Source of the DNA: Penicillus capitatus
Lineage: Eukaryota > Chlorophyta
Direction: 5' to 3'
Length of the DNA stretch: 64,000 nt
Assembly: GCA_965649825.1 (NCBI GenBank)
Contig: OZ287715.1
Location: 62,001-126,000, forward strand
Each line of letters starts with the position of its first letter. The stretch's first letter is position 1. Below, in pieces: positions 51,878-64,000 of the stretch. A program made the translations under genes and the position numbers. Below the pieces are notes generated by a model. The model was not told the DNA's origin, did not search any database, and was given only the letters and a program-made list of their open reading frames with translations.

Positions 51878-54209
51878 ATGGAAGACACACAGCCGAACAA
51901 GACAACGCGAAAGAGGTCTGCCGATGTCCCCGGACTCCTTTTGGGCGATCTGCTCTATTCCTCCGAACCGAGCCGACAAAACGAGACGGATGCGCGATTG
52001 GTGTTGCGTATGGCCATGACAGGGGTAATGTTGGAGACCAGATCCATCACACAACCTCCTAATCTCACACATAACATGCATGAATAGGAATCTCTGGATG
52101 AACTGACGAACAATCTGAAGAAGACGTACGGTCCATTAATGGATCTGAATGTACTCACGAAGCTGATGGCAGCAAAACAGGAACAGGGCCGGACACTGTT
52201 TCACACCGAGATCTCAGATTGCTTACCACGAGCGGAACCAAAGTCACGAAAGGCAAAGAAAGAGAACCACAGAGAGAATTTTGGAAGAATCTCGACAAAC
52301 ACGGTGCGGTGTTTTGGACGACCACCACCGTACCCGCTGTCACAGAATCTTGGAACACGTCTGCTGAATGGACAAGGTCTATTGGGATACTTTCGAGCTG
52401 CTTGGCGTGTCTGTGGCCGTCTTGTCCGTCCAGCCCATGGCCGAAGAATCCAACAGCTCGCATCCATGTCAACAACGATGATGGGCAGCGGCGACCATCT
52501 GACTCCCAAGCCGCAGTTCTCGGCAGACGGTGCACCGACTGTGTTGGATTCGGACTTCCCTATCGAAGACAGCGTGATCGAGTCCGTTCCTTTGGAGGTG
52601 AGGCAGCTGTCGCCTGGTGTCTTGTGCTGTCTGGATTTAGCAGATTGCACTCAGATTGCTGACCGGTACCCGAGAGAAGTATGGGCTGGTCGTGAAGAAA
52701 GAAGACACGATCCCTCGAGGAGCGGAAAAGGAGAAGACACCCGTCTTTCCAGTAAGGGGATTTGAAGTCTCCATTGACACAAACAAGGGACCAGTGACGT
52801 TCATTCCCATGTTCTTCTCGAAGAGAGAACTTCAGAAGGTTAGGAGTCACCTAACTGTTTATGTATAGCCTGAGTCATCTCTCCTGTGACAGACATTCTC
52901 ACTGATCCGTGATTTTTTGAAACATCTATGGTTGAGTAATCGATCACAAAAGAGATCGGAGATCTGCGCGAGCTTCATATCTGCTGTGTCATCTGCAACG
53001 GGTGAGAGCTACGTTTGTTTAAGACGAACTGCTGATGGCGTGGTGCATGTTGAAAGGCATGGACAGAATATTCTCTGATCAGAAACCTGTCATGCGAGGT
53101 CCAGTAGATGAGCAAGATGACGATGAAGGATTTGGCAACGGCGAGCCGCCTGAAATCAAAGAGTTTATCGAGGAGTTGGGCGAAAGTGGACCAGAATTCA
53201 TTCCACAGTCGACTCCTCTTCTTCTTGGGTTGCCATTGATGATGTTGCTGGGATGCCTGACTGTGTCGGCAGCGATCTGGAAGGAGTGTGGCAATCTGTT
53301 TGACATGATCTTGTTGAACTCGCCTTTGGGTAATATCCTCATTCCAAAGAATGTATCCAGCAAATCACAAAGTGTTTCTGTCGATACAGAGGCCGCTGTC
53401 CTTGGAGTGCCAAAACGCCTTCCATCTCATCCGTTTCCTCTGGAATCCTTAGTCGATCTGTGTCAGAAGCACAATGCGGACAGGCTTGCTGATAGCGAAA
53501 CTGCAGAGAGTCGACCTGCTGCATCGGAATACGTCGCCGCCACACAAGGTCGGAGATTGGCTTCCTGGCCGATGATGTGACATAGAGATTGGCAAAGGTG
53601 TGATGGAGGAAGAGGAGAGAAGACTTGGCAGCTTAAATGCTCTGCAGTTACTACTAGCAGGAATCTGGCAACTGGCACAGCTTCCTCGACGTTATTTGGC
53701 TCTGCACATGATCGTAGATAAAACGTTTCTGAGCAGCCCATTACCAGGTGGATGAATGACTGTTTCATGGAGCACCCATCCTATATATGCTTGCTATTCT
53801 TGACACGCCTTTTCTGCAGACTTGCGGACGCTGAGGAAGAACGAGACGAATGCAATACTGTCGACCATCATTGAAGTTGACAAGAGACCTGACAAGACGT
53901 CAGACACAGAAGCACAATCGTCCGATTCGGAGAAGGATAGGATGGTCAACGTGGAGCTGGCCTTCAATCTCAAGACGGCATTTGGTACAGCTTCGACTGT
54001 CTGAGTATAGCTGACCATGCATCGGCATCACTCTAGATGACGCCTTGAAGAAAGAGATACCGAAGCCGATAAACAAGACGACTGCGTTGGGAATCTGTCT
54101 TATTGGAAATCTGGGGTTCCATCAGCTCCATGCAAAAGCGCCTTCTTTGGGGTTTACCGATGTATCCATTCTAGAGAATGGCATTCCATGTCACTTGATG
54201 GAGTCATAA
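51878..54209 (+). CDS. Tic22-like candidate, multi-exon (possibly two genes)
   Basis: Tic22 is an intermembrane-space component of the plastid import system. The best match is TPVFPVRGFEVSIDTNKGPV followed by TFIPMFFSKRELQ, which has the form of the second Tic22 half (GVPVFFAV... IVPFFFDKKDLQ). Upstream exons: LTNNLKKTYGPLMDLNVLTK, WKNLDKHGAVFWTTTT, VYWDTFELLGVSVAVLSVQP, YGAPTVLDSDFPIEDSVIES. Introns of about 47-60 nt join them (for example 52342-52388 and 52459-52518). Downstream, an intron near 52935-53022 gives LKHLWLNELLMAWCMLKGMD and then GEPPEIKEFIEELGESGPEF. Past 53580 the exons are not recognised: EEEERRLGSLNALQLLLAGI, and, after a 52-nt intron, DDALKKEIPKPINKTTALGI with stop 54207-54209. 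Start at 51878 is tentative; the 3' half could be a separate gene. Confidence 0.4.
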
Positions 54210-54288
54210 GCTAAGCGTTATCTGAACGATTTTCTTAGCCACACAACGCCATTAGAATAATGGTGAACATATTGGACAGAAATGGACA

Positions 54289-57200
54289 CTACTGTCCAGT
54301 ATTCAAAACTTCAAAAGCGCGGGTACAGATAGATGGAGTGCGGTTCAACACGTCAAGAACAGCAGTGCGGAACCACTGTTCGTTGATGGCATTATGGACG
54401 TTTGGAGGAACGGACAGCGGCCCCTTGGTGAAGATACTTAGATAGGACTGAAGGAGTGCCTTTCCACTCGTTGTCACATCAGCAGCGTCGTGAAGATTGA
54501 GTTTCTTCGAGAGCAATCTGACTGCCCTGTCTGCGCGTCCTTGCAGAACGACTGATGCCATGACTGTTGGAAAACAGCATGCTCCTATGGCCATGATATC
54601 TTCCTGCTTCATGTCCTCTGCATAGAAAACCGTGATCGCTTGAATGTCTCTCATGTGATACACGCAAACCTGATGCGTATGGAGGCAGATGCCACTCTGT
54701 ATCGTCGAGGGTTGCACGGACAGATTCTTTCACTGCCTCATCTCCTGCAGAGATATCCCTCTCCACGGTTTCCGATGCTTCTCCGACTGAAGGTCAGACC
54801 TGTGTCAGGTGCGTGTTCAGCAGGGGTTATGCTTACGCTCTTTTGTGCTGCTGCTGGGATCAGTCTGAAGGACTGCGTCCAGCTCATCAACATCGGACCA
54901 ACCTTCTGAACCATCGGCTTCTATCTGTTCCTCGAGTTCTTTCTCGGTCGTCGTTTGTTCCTCCAGGATGATGGTATCATCGATATCCCAGCCATCGCCA
55001 GATGCTGAGAGCGACATGTTGACATCCTCCTCTTGATCGTGGTCATCCCCATGAAGAAGTGGTGGTGGAATTCCAGCAGTCATGCGTTCGACAGGTTTCC
55101 AATCGTTTGTCAGTCTAGGGTGAGGAGGGCAATTCTGTAACAAAGACATGAGCCATGTCTTCTCTCCAAGCAGAGGCTCGAGCTGCACATCTGGTTGGTT
55201 TTGCAGTAGGATGGCCATAGTCGATACATCGCCGTCTACAGTACGGATATCGACCAGGCTTTCTTGTTGAATAGACTCAAACGGCAAGAGCATTCCGAGA
55301 CAGATCCAGAGATTCTTTGAAATATATTTGAAGTTCCTGAACAACATTTGAGCATCGGATTCTGCTAACGCTGCCGTCCAGCATTTCGCTTCCACCCTCT
55401 TCTGTTCGCTGAGATACTGCAACACGTCCAGCGGACGAGCGCACTCCATCGCCTGTTTAAAAGCTGACAGATAATAAGACGACAACCAATACTCTGTGAT
55501 CTCCGTTCCCAAAAGCCCTTCTGCAGAGGAGAGCACATCCAAGAGTGCACACATGTCAGCCGTCGAAGCAGTTGGAAGTGAAGACTCCAAAAGTTTATCC
55601 ACTGCATCACGAGAGGAGTAACTCTCAATCTTCTTTGTATGCGTCATCTGATGTGCGTCCGAATGAGAGATCAGCTCCAACAGGACTGTCCATGAGAATA
55701 GAAGCCACCGATCTTCCTGAGCAATCTCCCACAATCGACCCTTCCATATGCTGTCTTTGATCACAGCGACAAGGTCTTCGATGACATGTCCTGTTTGCAC
55801 CTCTTGGACTTCAGAGAATTGCTTCAACGTTGACATGCATCGCTGCCAAATGTCCTTCTGAAGTTGTTGCCGTTCATCTGGATGTCCATCATCGTCCAAG
55901 CAACCCAAGATCTTACGGAACCCGCTATCTCCCTTACTGATGCATTGGACTGTCCAGTCTAAGAGAGTGTCTGAGATGTGCTTGGCAACCACATGCGGAT
56001 GACATTCTTCTTCTGATCTTTCTGCAAAACTCCTCACCGTTTCGAAGACAAGTGCATATCCATTGTCTGATAGAACCATTTTTCGAACCACGTTCCTGAC
56101 ATTCTCTGCGAAATCGTCTCCCCTGATCTGAACTCCGAGGTCAGTAAGATCCTGAGTGGCATGAAGTCGTCTCATCCTCTTCAGTTCAACTCTCCACCTT
56201 TCGAGTTCAGAAGTACACGAGTCACTGTCGTCTTGTTTGAATCTGTCAATGCCTTCTTCGAGCAAAAGCTTCAAGATGGCTATCCTCTTCTCTTCTGGCA
56301 TAGCAGAACTATCCCATGATTGGATCTCAGTCCATGTCTTTTTGTCTAAGGCCTCAAGCCTTTCTTGAAGGATCGTCACATCGCCAAGAATAACGAAATT
56401 GAGCAGTGCTTTCGTATCGGGAAATCCAAGCTGCTGAAAGATGCCATTCCAAAAATCTCTGCTCTCTACTAAGTCACCAGAAGCCGCATGGAGCAGTTGT
56501 TTAACTGAGATCGACAAACAGATCCTAGAGGATGAAACTCTGTCCATAGCGTCGTGAAGATTTGAGGAGTGCTCCAGTATGCGATAAAGATCAACAATCT
56601 TTGTGCAGTTTATAGAATCGATAGATGCATAGACATTCTGCATTTCCGAGACTCCAGGATTCCAGTCATAGTGCCACTCGAACGTTTCAGAGACAGAGCG
56701 TTGAAGCAGAGAAAAAACAGGAATTCTGAAGTCCATGTCGCCACAGTCATCGGCAAGTTCGATGATCGCGGCTGCATATTTGAGCAACAACGCCGTCACC
56801 GATGACGATTCAGATGTCTCTAAGCATCGAGCACAGATGCGCAAGACAAATGCAACCCCAAATGGATTCTCTGCCTCTGGCCACGACGTTTTTACGATCT
56901 CTTCAACATATGTTGCCTTCTTGCTCATTAGATCACTTTCTACTGAGAGTACTGCTTCTTCAATTGCTGGAGCATTTGTGTCGACCAGGTCACTAAGTGT
57001 GACCACAAAGTGTAATCTCAGAGACCATAAATCCACACCATAGATTTTCCCTTCTTCGAGAGAGACGGAAAGGACATCTTGCCAGCCACGATCTTCTTCG
57101 CGCACCGTTCTTCTCAGTCCTTCTTTTGCATAAAGCAATTCTGCGGCGTACTTGGCCAATTCGAGAATGATTCTCTTTCTGTAGTCGACAGCATCCTTCC

Positions 57201-60200
57201 CACAGAAAAGCTCGGATTCGAGACCTGGCAGGATAGACCGGATACGTCGGCATGAACGCTGCATCTGTTCTCGTTCCTGTATTGTGCTCAAATGCTCTTC
57301 GAATGTGTCAATCTCCTGAGGTTTCTGCTTTCCTTGGTGCAAAAACTGAGGGGATTCCTTCAGCATCGTGACGATTTCATTTGGTGACGCCTCGAGTAAT
57401 GCTCGCACAAACTCAGCAGACGTGGATGTGGTATTGTTCACAGATGCAAGAGCACCAGCAACAAAATCATAGGCATTGCATTTTTGCTCTGAATGCGCTA
57501 ACGTCTGTGATTTCAATTGCTGTCGATAGACGGCGTCCGCCAAGTACAGATACGCATCGTCGTGACAGGAAAGCTGGTCTGGACCACCCCATTCCAATTC
57601 CACATCATCAGCTTCGTCTGAGCCATCTAGAGTGCTGTCAGTTCTCATCTCTTCGATGCAATCCTGCAATCCAGCATCGCAGTGGCGGATAATAAAAGTC
57701 CAAAGATCACGCTTTTCTGGCGCACTCAGATACGCCAATCCTTTATCCATGGCCACAAGATCTCGAGCCAATGTCCATGACTGAACCATATCCCGCTCTC
57801 TGAGGTCAGATAAGAATTCCTTGGCTGTGAGAAGGTCCTTGTGACGAAGAGCTGTTTGGCATAACAGTTGCCATGCGTCAAAGAATTCGCCGTCAGAGAA
57901 TTGGAGTTCCTGGGCGAGACTCAGAAACGCATCTCTCTTCTTATAGTGTTTGTCAGAGTTGACCAATACACCTTTGACCAATTCGGATTTCGATTGGAAT
58001 TGTTCCATCTCCATCGGAAGCATGGCAACTGAAAAATCCAGACGGATTGAATTGAGAGCTTTGAGCTTTGCAATTTCATTCCTGGCTCGTTGTGAAGAGG
58101 GAAAGAGGTCAAAGCATTGCCTTGCTTCTTCGATAGATTCAATGTTGTCGAGATCTGTGATGGAACACATCACCTCTCTGCCAACTTTCCATGCAATCTC
58201 CTCAGCCATTTCCCGATCCAGATTATCGACCATGTAGGTATCCGCCAAGGAAAATTGCGACGATCTGAGCAGCGTCCGAAAGTAGTCATGCTTTAATGTG
58301 TCCATGTCAAATGCGGCGTCTGAAAGGTGGCTCATTCTGAACCCCATGGACATGAGATCGGACAGCAGGTCATCCCATTGCATATCTGACCATTTACCGC
58401 CAGATCTCATGGCGTAACCCAGGATCGATTGAACAAGGCGATGACTGTCTGTGGTCGACATATTCTTCAGTTGTTTGTAAGTTATATGCATTTGGTACTT
58501 TTCCAACAGAGCACCCAGATGACAGTCTTCCATCAGATCTTCCAGCTGTCTTGTCGTTTCCGAGTCATGAGCAGACAGAAGATCGTCTTGTTTGGACAGG
58601 AGATCGATTGCATCGTAGACAGTATCCCATTCCGTGACTCGATCGACGGTCTCAATGGCAACAACAAGGGTGCTCAGGAATGCAGAGAGTCCAGAAGGTG
58701 ACGCATCGAAAAGTGCATTGTTGATGCACTCCGTCGTGACAAGCTCTTCGAACAGTTTTGCATTTTTCTGCAGGGCATAGAGAAAGAGTGTATCGCGGAG
58801 CGTCTCTTTATCTTCTTCGGGCAATTGACTGCACAGTGGGAACAGAAATGTCTCCATCCTCTTCAACATACCTTCTTGATCTGTGGCTGCGAAAATGTGT
58901 TCGAGTCGCTGTTGGGTGGTGAGCTCAAAGAACGCCGAAGAAGTCCAGTTCCAGAAAGGGCTTCCATGTGAACTCCATGACTCAAAAAGTGTGAGGTTCT
59001 GGAGCATCTCTTCGATTTCCCCGCAAATATTATTCTCTATGCCGCACTCCAATACACTCTGTGCAAGCTGCACACTTCCAGTCTCTTTCTCAATGCGTTG
59101 AGCACAGAATACGTAAAACGCAGACAAGTCTTCTTGCGAAAAAATCGGGATGTCCAGAGATTGCTCTTTGTGCATTTGAGACATAAGAACGTCTGGAAGG
59201 GTGTCTGGGGATGTCGAATCGAACGGAATGACTAGCATCTCTCTTATCTGACTAACAGATCCGTTATCGATTTTTGAAACAAAATCAAAACTTGTCAGAT
59301 CCATATCAGCACTTGGCAGGATGGCCTTGTACTCCTTTGCAGGCATCGTACAGGGCAGTTCCAACAGAATGGACAACATTTGCTCGAAAAGCGAGAAGGG
59401 ATGGCGTTCAAATAACACCTGCCCGAGTAATGACGTGAATTCACTCTTGCTTCCTCACAGGAGTCTCACCTGCAAAGCGCGAACGTTCCCCATCCTTGCA
59501 AAGCTTCGAGCACTTCGCTTGCGGCTGGAACATCTGAAGCTCCTGAAGGCCTCGGAAGAATAACATCCCGGATGCAAGGCTTCGAATGTATGCAGCAGTT
59601 CCAAGTCTTTGAGCAAGGAAAGAGAGTTTTCTGTCAGTTGCTCTTCAGAAGACGACTCTCTGCGGACAACAATACATGGTATGTTAGATACGACTTCTTT
59701 AAAAGCAGGGATGGATACTCTTGGTGGAGGATGCATGCATTCAAACCGTACTCAATGATGCGTTGCTGGTCGGACAGAGCATCTGCCATCGCCTCTTTGC
59801 AGGCTTGAATGATCCATTCAGGATCGGAAATGTACTTGAAGAATTCTTCCAATTCAGAAAATGAAATGGCGGCGGAGGACCTCGATTTCCACACCTCCTT
59901 GTAGATATCCTCTTTTGGAAGTCTTGCCGTTTCTGCAACTCTGAATGCTTCTTCATAGTCATTCTGCATAAGCAACGATGATACATGCTCCGAAGGCGAT
60001 CGTCTCTGGAACACTCCGAAATTCAGTTCTTGTTCTCCAGACCTTCGAAAATCGAAATTCAGACACCCAAGATCAACGTACAGGTAACAACCTACTCTGT
60101 GGTTTGCTGAGGTGTCATCGTCATGATTCCGTTAGGAATACTACGCCCAAGCAGTTGCATGTGTGCATGTGTCGTTTCTGTTGACAGAATACTAAATGCT

Positions 60201-61114
60201 CCATCTGTCGATCCAACAAACAGCATCCTCCCAATGTCCGTCGTTAACGCCAGAATATCATCATTCCAGAACAATGCATCGTTGGATGTCCTCAGAACAT
60301 CATCTGGTATGCCAGTGAGTGGCACTTCCACCATTCGGTCCCTCTCCATGCAAAAGAAAACGGGTGGTTGACCATGTCTGGACACCAACAGAGACTTCCC
60401 ACTGGGAGATAAATCCATTCGACACCACGAGGCACGATCAGGTACAGATTTTCTCCATGACTCAAATCCAGAGAGCGGATCTCGAAGGTTGTACAGTAAT
60501 GACCATGCATCGAATGTTCGATTCATTCTCCACACAGTCATATTAAAATCAAGGTTCTTTGCAACACCGCCAACAGCACAGATGCGTTTTTGTGGGATCA
60601 CTGTCATTTGAGGCCAACAGTGGTAGCGATGAACAGACAAGACAGCGTCTGTCCGGCTTGTCAGGGTATAGTGTGTCCATAACTGACCGTCGGAAGCAGC
60701 AAGGAGCAGTAGATTCTCCTTCAGAAGTGCAAGAGTTGATAACATCTTCACATGAGATGACAGATCCAGCGCCTTGATCTGGACACCCGTGCATGAAAAC
60801 AGCAATACTGTTCCGTGAAGTGTTCCCACTCCTAACGTCGTTCCACTGCCGGACCAAGACATATCCACCACCCTGTCGTCTGCACCCATCATCTCCAGTG
60901 CGACAAGCACCGAGTTGGCAGTTAGAGAGGGGACTGCTGAGAGTGTTATGAGATGTAGTTCTGTGCGGTGTTTGAGCACAGCCACACGTGTTCCATCCTC
61001 CGACATCGCCGTCACAACATCGGAAGGATGTGTTCTGGGAAGGAATTCGTTATCATCCAGGGCAGTCTTCCATAAGGACTCGTGGTGCTCATAGAAAAGC
61101 AGTGGCGTTGACAT
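54289..61114 (-). CDS. NBAS: NBAS (Sec39-domain) ER tethering protein, multi-exon
   Basis: Subunit of the NRZ/Dsl1 complex that captures COPI vesicles at the ER. In animals NBAS also takes part in nonsense-mediated decay. The N-terminal WD-like domain starts MSTPLLFYEHHESLWKTALD (ATG 61114) with PDRASWCRMDLSPSGKSLLV. A 53-nt intron near 60040-60090 leads to SPSEHVSSLLMQNDYEEAFR and EEFFKYISDPEWIIQACKEA (compare SWVLHECLERVPENVDAAKELLQYGL). A single 1.5-kb-codon exon (54817-59418) then holds the Sec39 domain: REVMCSITDLDNIESIEEAR, QCFDLFPSSQRARNEIAKLK, DFSVAMLPMEMEQFQSKSEL, HKDLLTAKEFLSDLRERDMV. Small exons end at 54289 with AADVTTSGKALLQSYLSIF. Introns near 54767-54822 and 59419-59455. About 2,000 residues, close to family size. 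Confidence 0.9.
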
Positions 61115-61417
61115 TGCAGGACGTGTTAGTAATGATGTGACATCATGGACTGCTGGTTACTTGAACGTCGATGGCTCTCTAATGCGTTTGGATTCGTGCA
61201 GCGGTGTCGCTGATTTCGCATCTTCATTCTTTCAGAGCGAAATTCCAGAGAACTGGTGATTTGTCGTCGAGGGACTTCGGAGAACCTCGTTTCTACCAAC
61301 GTTGCCCTAAGTGGTCGTCTAGGTACGCGTTTAACACTGCCTCCGTGTGTACGTTCGTTCGCCTATGCGTTTCTTTCGCCGAATCCTGTGTTCTGAGACA
61401 GAAGTGGCTGTCATCAG
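61115..61417. other. Divergent promoter region between NBAS and the PPR gene
   Basis: 303 bp between divergent starts. No frame with convincing content and no RNA gene or repeat; likely shared promoter. Confidence 0.45.
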
Positions 61418-64000
61418 ATGGATACAAGATACTTTGGTGGTTGCGGCGATCCCTCTAACCCAGGATTCCTCGCGACAGGGTTTGACCAGATGAACCCGTT
61501 GTCGGTGTTCGACCAAGGGTATCCTCCTCAAAATCACACGAGTCCTGCGTGGTTTGGCTATTCCCCGAGTCAGGCACCTCAGCGTTTTCCGTTCGTTCCG
61601 CCGTCGCCTGTTGGAACGCCATTCGTCGACCTGTCCGGCGAGTCTGTTGGCTGGGGTGGCCAAATGATTCCAGACAATAGTGGGTATCGTATTCCATGGT
61701 TCGGGAAGACCAAAGGAAAAGGGAACAATACAAGGGGTGGTCGAAGGGGTCGCAACAACAATGGCAATAATGATCACCATTATCAGCAGCAGCATCAACA
61801 ACGAAACAGATCACAATGGAATCGAAACAGACGCAGCCATGAAGGTCTGCCTGCTGAGTCTGATGACGTCTTGACAGTGGAAGACATCATACGCATGGTT
61901 CGCAATTCTCCTGAAAACGCACCCCTTGCGCATGATATCTATCAGAGCATTCGTCATTTTGACAGTCGTACATGCTCGGTGCTTTTGAAAGATCTCAGCA
62001 AATTGGGACTGGGTATGAGGGCCATGGAGATCTTTGACTGGTTAAGGAATTCAGATGAGGCTAAAGATCTTAAAAGCCTTTGTGATGTCTATACCTACAC
62101 TGCAATGATTTCTATGTGCATCTATCAACAAGACGTAGACAGAGCATTGCGTCTTGTTGAAGAAATGCACGAGAGACGGATCCAAAGAAATGTTCATACC
62201 TATACAGCCTTGATGAATGTCTGTATCAAATGCGGAAGGTGTCAGTTGGCGCTGGAGTCCTACAGGAACATGCGTGAAGACGGCATTGCACCCAATGTGG
62301 TGACCTACAACACACTTATTGATATTTATGGAAAGATGGGCCAATGGGAACAGGCTGTCAAGGTCTTGGTCGACATGAAGAGTGAGGTCAGTCGCAGTGC
62401 CTCTGTACATTAGGTATCTGCTCACACGTGTGTTGCTGCTATCAGGGTGTCGAGGCTGTACTGAGAACATACAACACCTTGATCATTTCGTGCAACATGT
62501 GCAATCAGCCAAGAGAGGCTCTGGCTGTGTACAATAGGCTTTTGTCCGAGGGTTTCTGTCCAAACGCTACAACGTACAACGCATTGATCTCTGCCTATGG
62601 CAAAGCTGGGCAGCTCGACAAGGTCATGGAAGTCTTTCAAGAAATGGTCTGGAAGGGATGCGAGAGAAGTGTCATCACGTACAGTTCCTTGATTTCTGCC
62701 TGTGAGAAAGCGGGTCAGTGGGAGATTGCACTGCAGCTCTTCAATGAAATGCAACACGAAGGATGCATTCCAAACACTGTGACATACAACTCTCTTATCA
62801 CAGCCTGCGCCCAAGGTACTTTAACTGAATGCCGACAACGCATCGCGTGAGCACATTTTTGACCTGATAGGGGCTCAGTGGGAGAAGGCATGTGACGTGT
62901 TTGAGCAAATGCGTGTCCAAGGCTGTGCCCCAGACGTCGTCACCTACACGGCGCTTATTAGCGCGAACGAAAGAGGCGGTCAATGGAGACGCGCTCTCCA
63001 GGCATACGAAGAAATGCTCACTCAAGATTGCAAACCGGATGCCATTGTCTACAATGCCATTATCGATGCTGTCTGGGAAACTGGTGTCATTTGGGCTCAG
63101 CGAAAAGCACTCACAATTTTCGAGTGTGCCAGAAGGCAAGGGCACTTTAAACAGCAACCAATCCGAAACGTCCATCGAGCAGAAGTCAATCTTCATGCAC
63201 TGACGGCTGGAGTCGCTGTAATGAGTCTGTACAGCTGGCTGTTAGATTTGAAGTACATACACATATGCTCTTACTCATTCACTAACTCTATACTGTGTCC
63301 TCTCTTCAGGATACTGGCGTTGAGAGAGGGAGCTCAAGCACTTCCTGTCCAGCTGTGTATCGTGACGGATAAGGGACGTACGAGTAAGGAACAAGGAAAC
63401 TTAGTTGTCAAGGAGGCTGTGGCTGCAATGATGAACTCATGGGGAGCTCCATTCAGGCCCATGCACGATTCGATGTATGCAGGCGTCCTGGAAGCATCGG
63501 GACGAGACGTAGCTTTGTGGTTGAGTGAAGAACGTTTTGAAGAACGACTTTTTGGGTTTTTCCCCTGCACGAATCTCCTCCCTTCTAATGCAAATAAGGT
63601 AATGATGTGACGTCTTTTACTGTTCTGTCATCTGACGACGGTGTCTGTCCAGTTACCCTTCAAAGAGGGATTGGCAACGGACATTCCAGTTTTGGCAGAT
63701 GATCCTTCCTTTGCCAACGAGGCCGCCGTCGAGACGCGGTGCACTGAGGCATTTGCTGCTGTTCATCATTTTGAGAGTTCCCATTCTCTGACTCTTCAAG
63801 CAATGGGTTTGGCGTACTTACAGCACAGAACCGTCCTCGTGCAGCAGTTGTTTCAATATGGAAAGAAGCTCAATCTTAGAGAAGAGGTTGCTCACGATGC
63901 CGTTCTGCTGATGGACAGAGCCATGTCGACATCCATTCAAATCAAAGAGAACCTCCTGGAACTTCTGTCTGTCGCATGCCTGGTGCTTGCAATGAAGCAG
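61418..64000 (+). CDS. PPR-SMR protein with C-terminal cyclin-like domain (runs past the window)
   Basis: RNA-binding PPR protein, probably organellar. The N-terminal 110 residues are low complexity, with GRRGRNNNGNNDHHYQQQHQ. About eight P-class repeats follow: VHTYTALMNVCIKCGRCQLA, NVVTYNTLIDIYGKMGQWEQ, NATTYNALISAYGKAGQLDK, SVITYSSLISACEKAGQWEI, NTVTYNSLITACAQGAQWEK. Next comes an SMR domain, VNLHALTAGVAVMSLYSWLL and LCIVTDKGRTSKEQGNLVVK, then WGAPFRP and AGVLEASGRDVALWL, as in green algal PPR-SMR proteins. The last exon is unlike PPR: VAHDAVLLMDRAMSTS and LLELLSVACLVLAMKQ, the cyclin-box helix pattern. Introns 62387-62445, 62816-62870, 63253-63309 and 63599-63652. The 63253 intron is in frame. 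Start ATG 61418; the 3' end is beyond 64000. No clear transit peptide. Confidence 0.88.

Noticed and set aside
1-64000. tRNA, rRNA, CRISPR arrays, transposons and viral genes
   Set aside because: None seen on reading both strands: no cloverleaf-like tRNA blocks, no repeat-spacer series, no transposase, integrase or reverse transcriptase motifs.

Overview
This window is nuclear DNA from a photosynthetic, flagellated eukaryote, most likely a green alga. The evidence for photosynthesis is a plastid FtsH protease, a plastid lysophosphatidate acyltransferase (ATS2 type), a two-START-domain plastid protein like Arabidopsis At5g08720, and a Tic22-like candidate. The evidence for a cilium is IFT88 and a DZIP1 homologue. 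A QWRF/augmin-8-like protein and a P-class PPR protein carrying SMR and cyclin-like domains fit the green lineage. The FtsH transit peptide has no leading signal peptide, which points to a primary rather than a secondary plastid. A prasinophyte or early streptophyte would fit, but the species is not identified. Most genes are split by tiny GT-AG introns (about 35-65 nt, mostly 48-60). Intergenic gaps are often under 100 bp.

Layout, 0-12 kb: IFT88 (-), a cysteine-rich secreted protein CRP1 (-), a UBXN7-like p97 adaptor (-), a weak small gene (-) and VPS39/VAM6 of the HOPS complex (+). 12-26 kb: PPP4R3/SMEK (-, intronless), a NUMOD3-like protein (+), the two-START plastid protein (+), DZIP1 (-), TMCO1 (+), a coiled-coil protein (+) and mitoribosomal mS35 apparently fused to EF-hands (-). 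26-37 kb: CRP2 (+), nucleoside diphosphate kinase (+), an unidentified gene (-), plastid FtsH (+), two sulfotransferase-family genes (+) and plastid ATS2 (+). The last three are separated by only 18 and 24 bp. 37-44 kb: glutaminyl-tRNA synthetase (+), bS18m (+), a basic nuclear-type protein (-), the QWRF/augmin-8-like gene (+) and EMC2 (-). 44-54 kb: three tandem phospholipid scramblases (+), CRP3 and CRP4 (+), and a Tic22-like candidate (+). 54-64 kb: NBAS/Sec39 (-), then a PPR-SMR-cyclin fusion gene (+) that runs off the right edge.

Most genes are unrelated housekeeping functions, though several concern the ER and endomembranes (TMCO1, EMC2, NBAS, VPS39, UBXN7, scramblases), plastid lipids and proteostasis (FtsH, ATS2, START protein), and the cilium (IFT88, DZIP1). 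The most novel content is the CRP family. It has four members in two subfamilies, all with signal peptides, sharing an ordered series of C-x-W/Y...C cysteine blocks that I cannot assign to any named family. Exon boundaries were read by eye from GT-AG sites and frame continuity, so spans of multi-exon genes are approximate at their ends unless stated.
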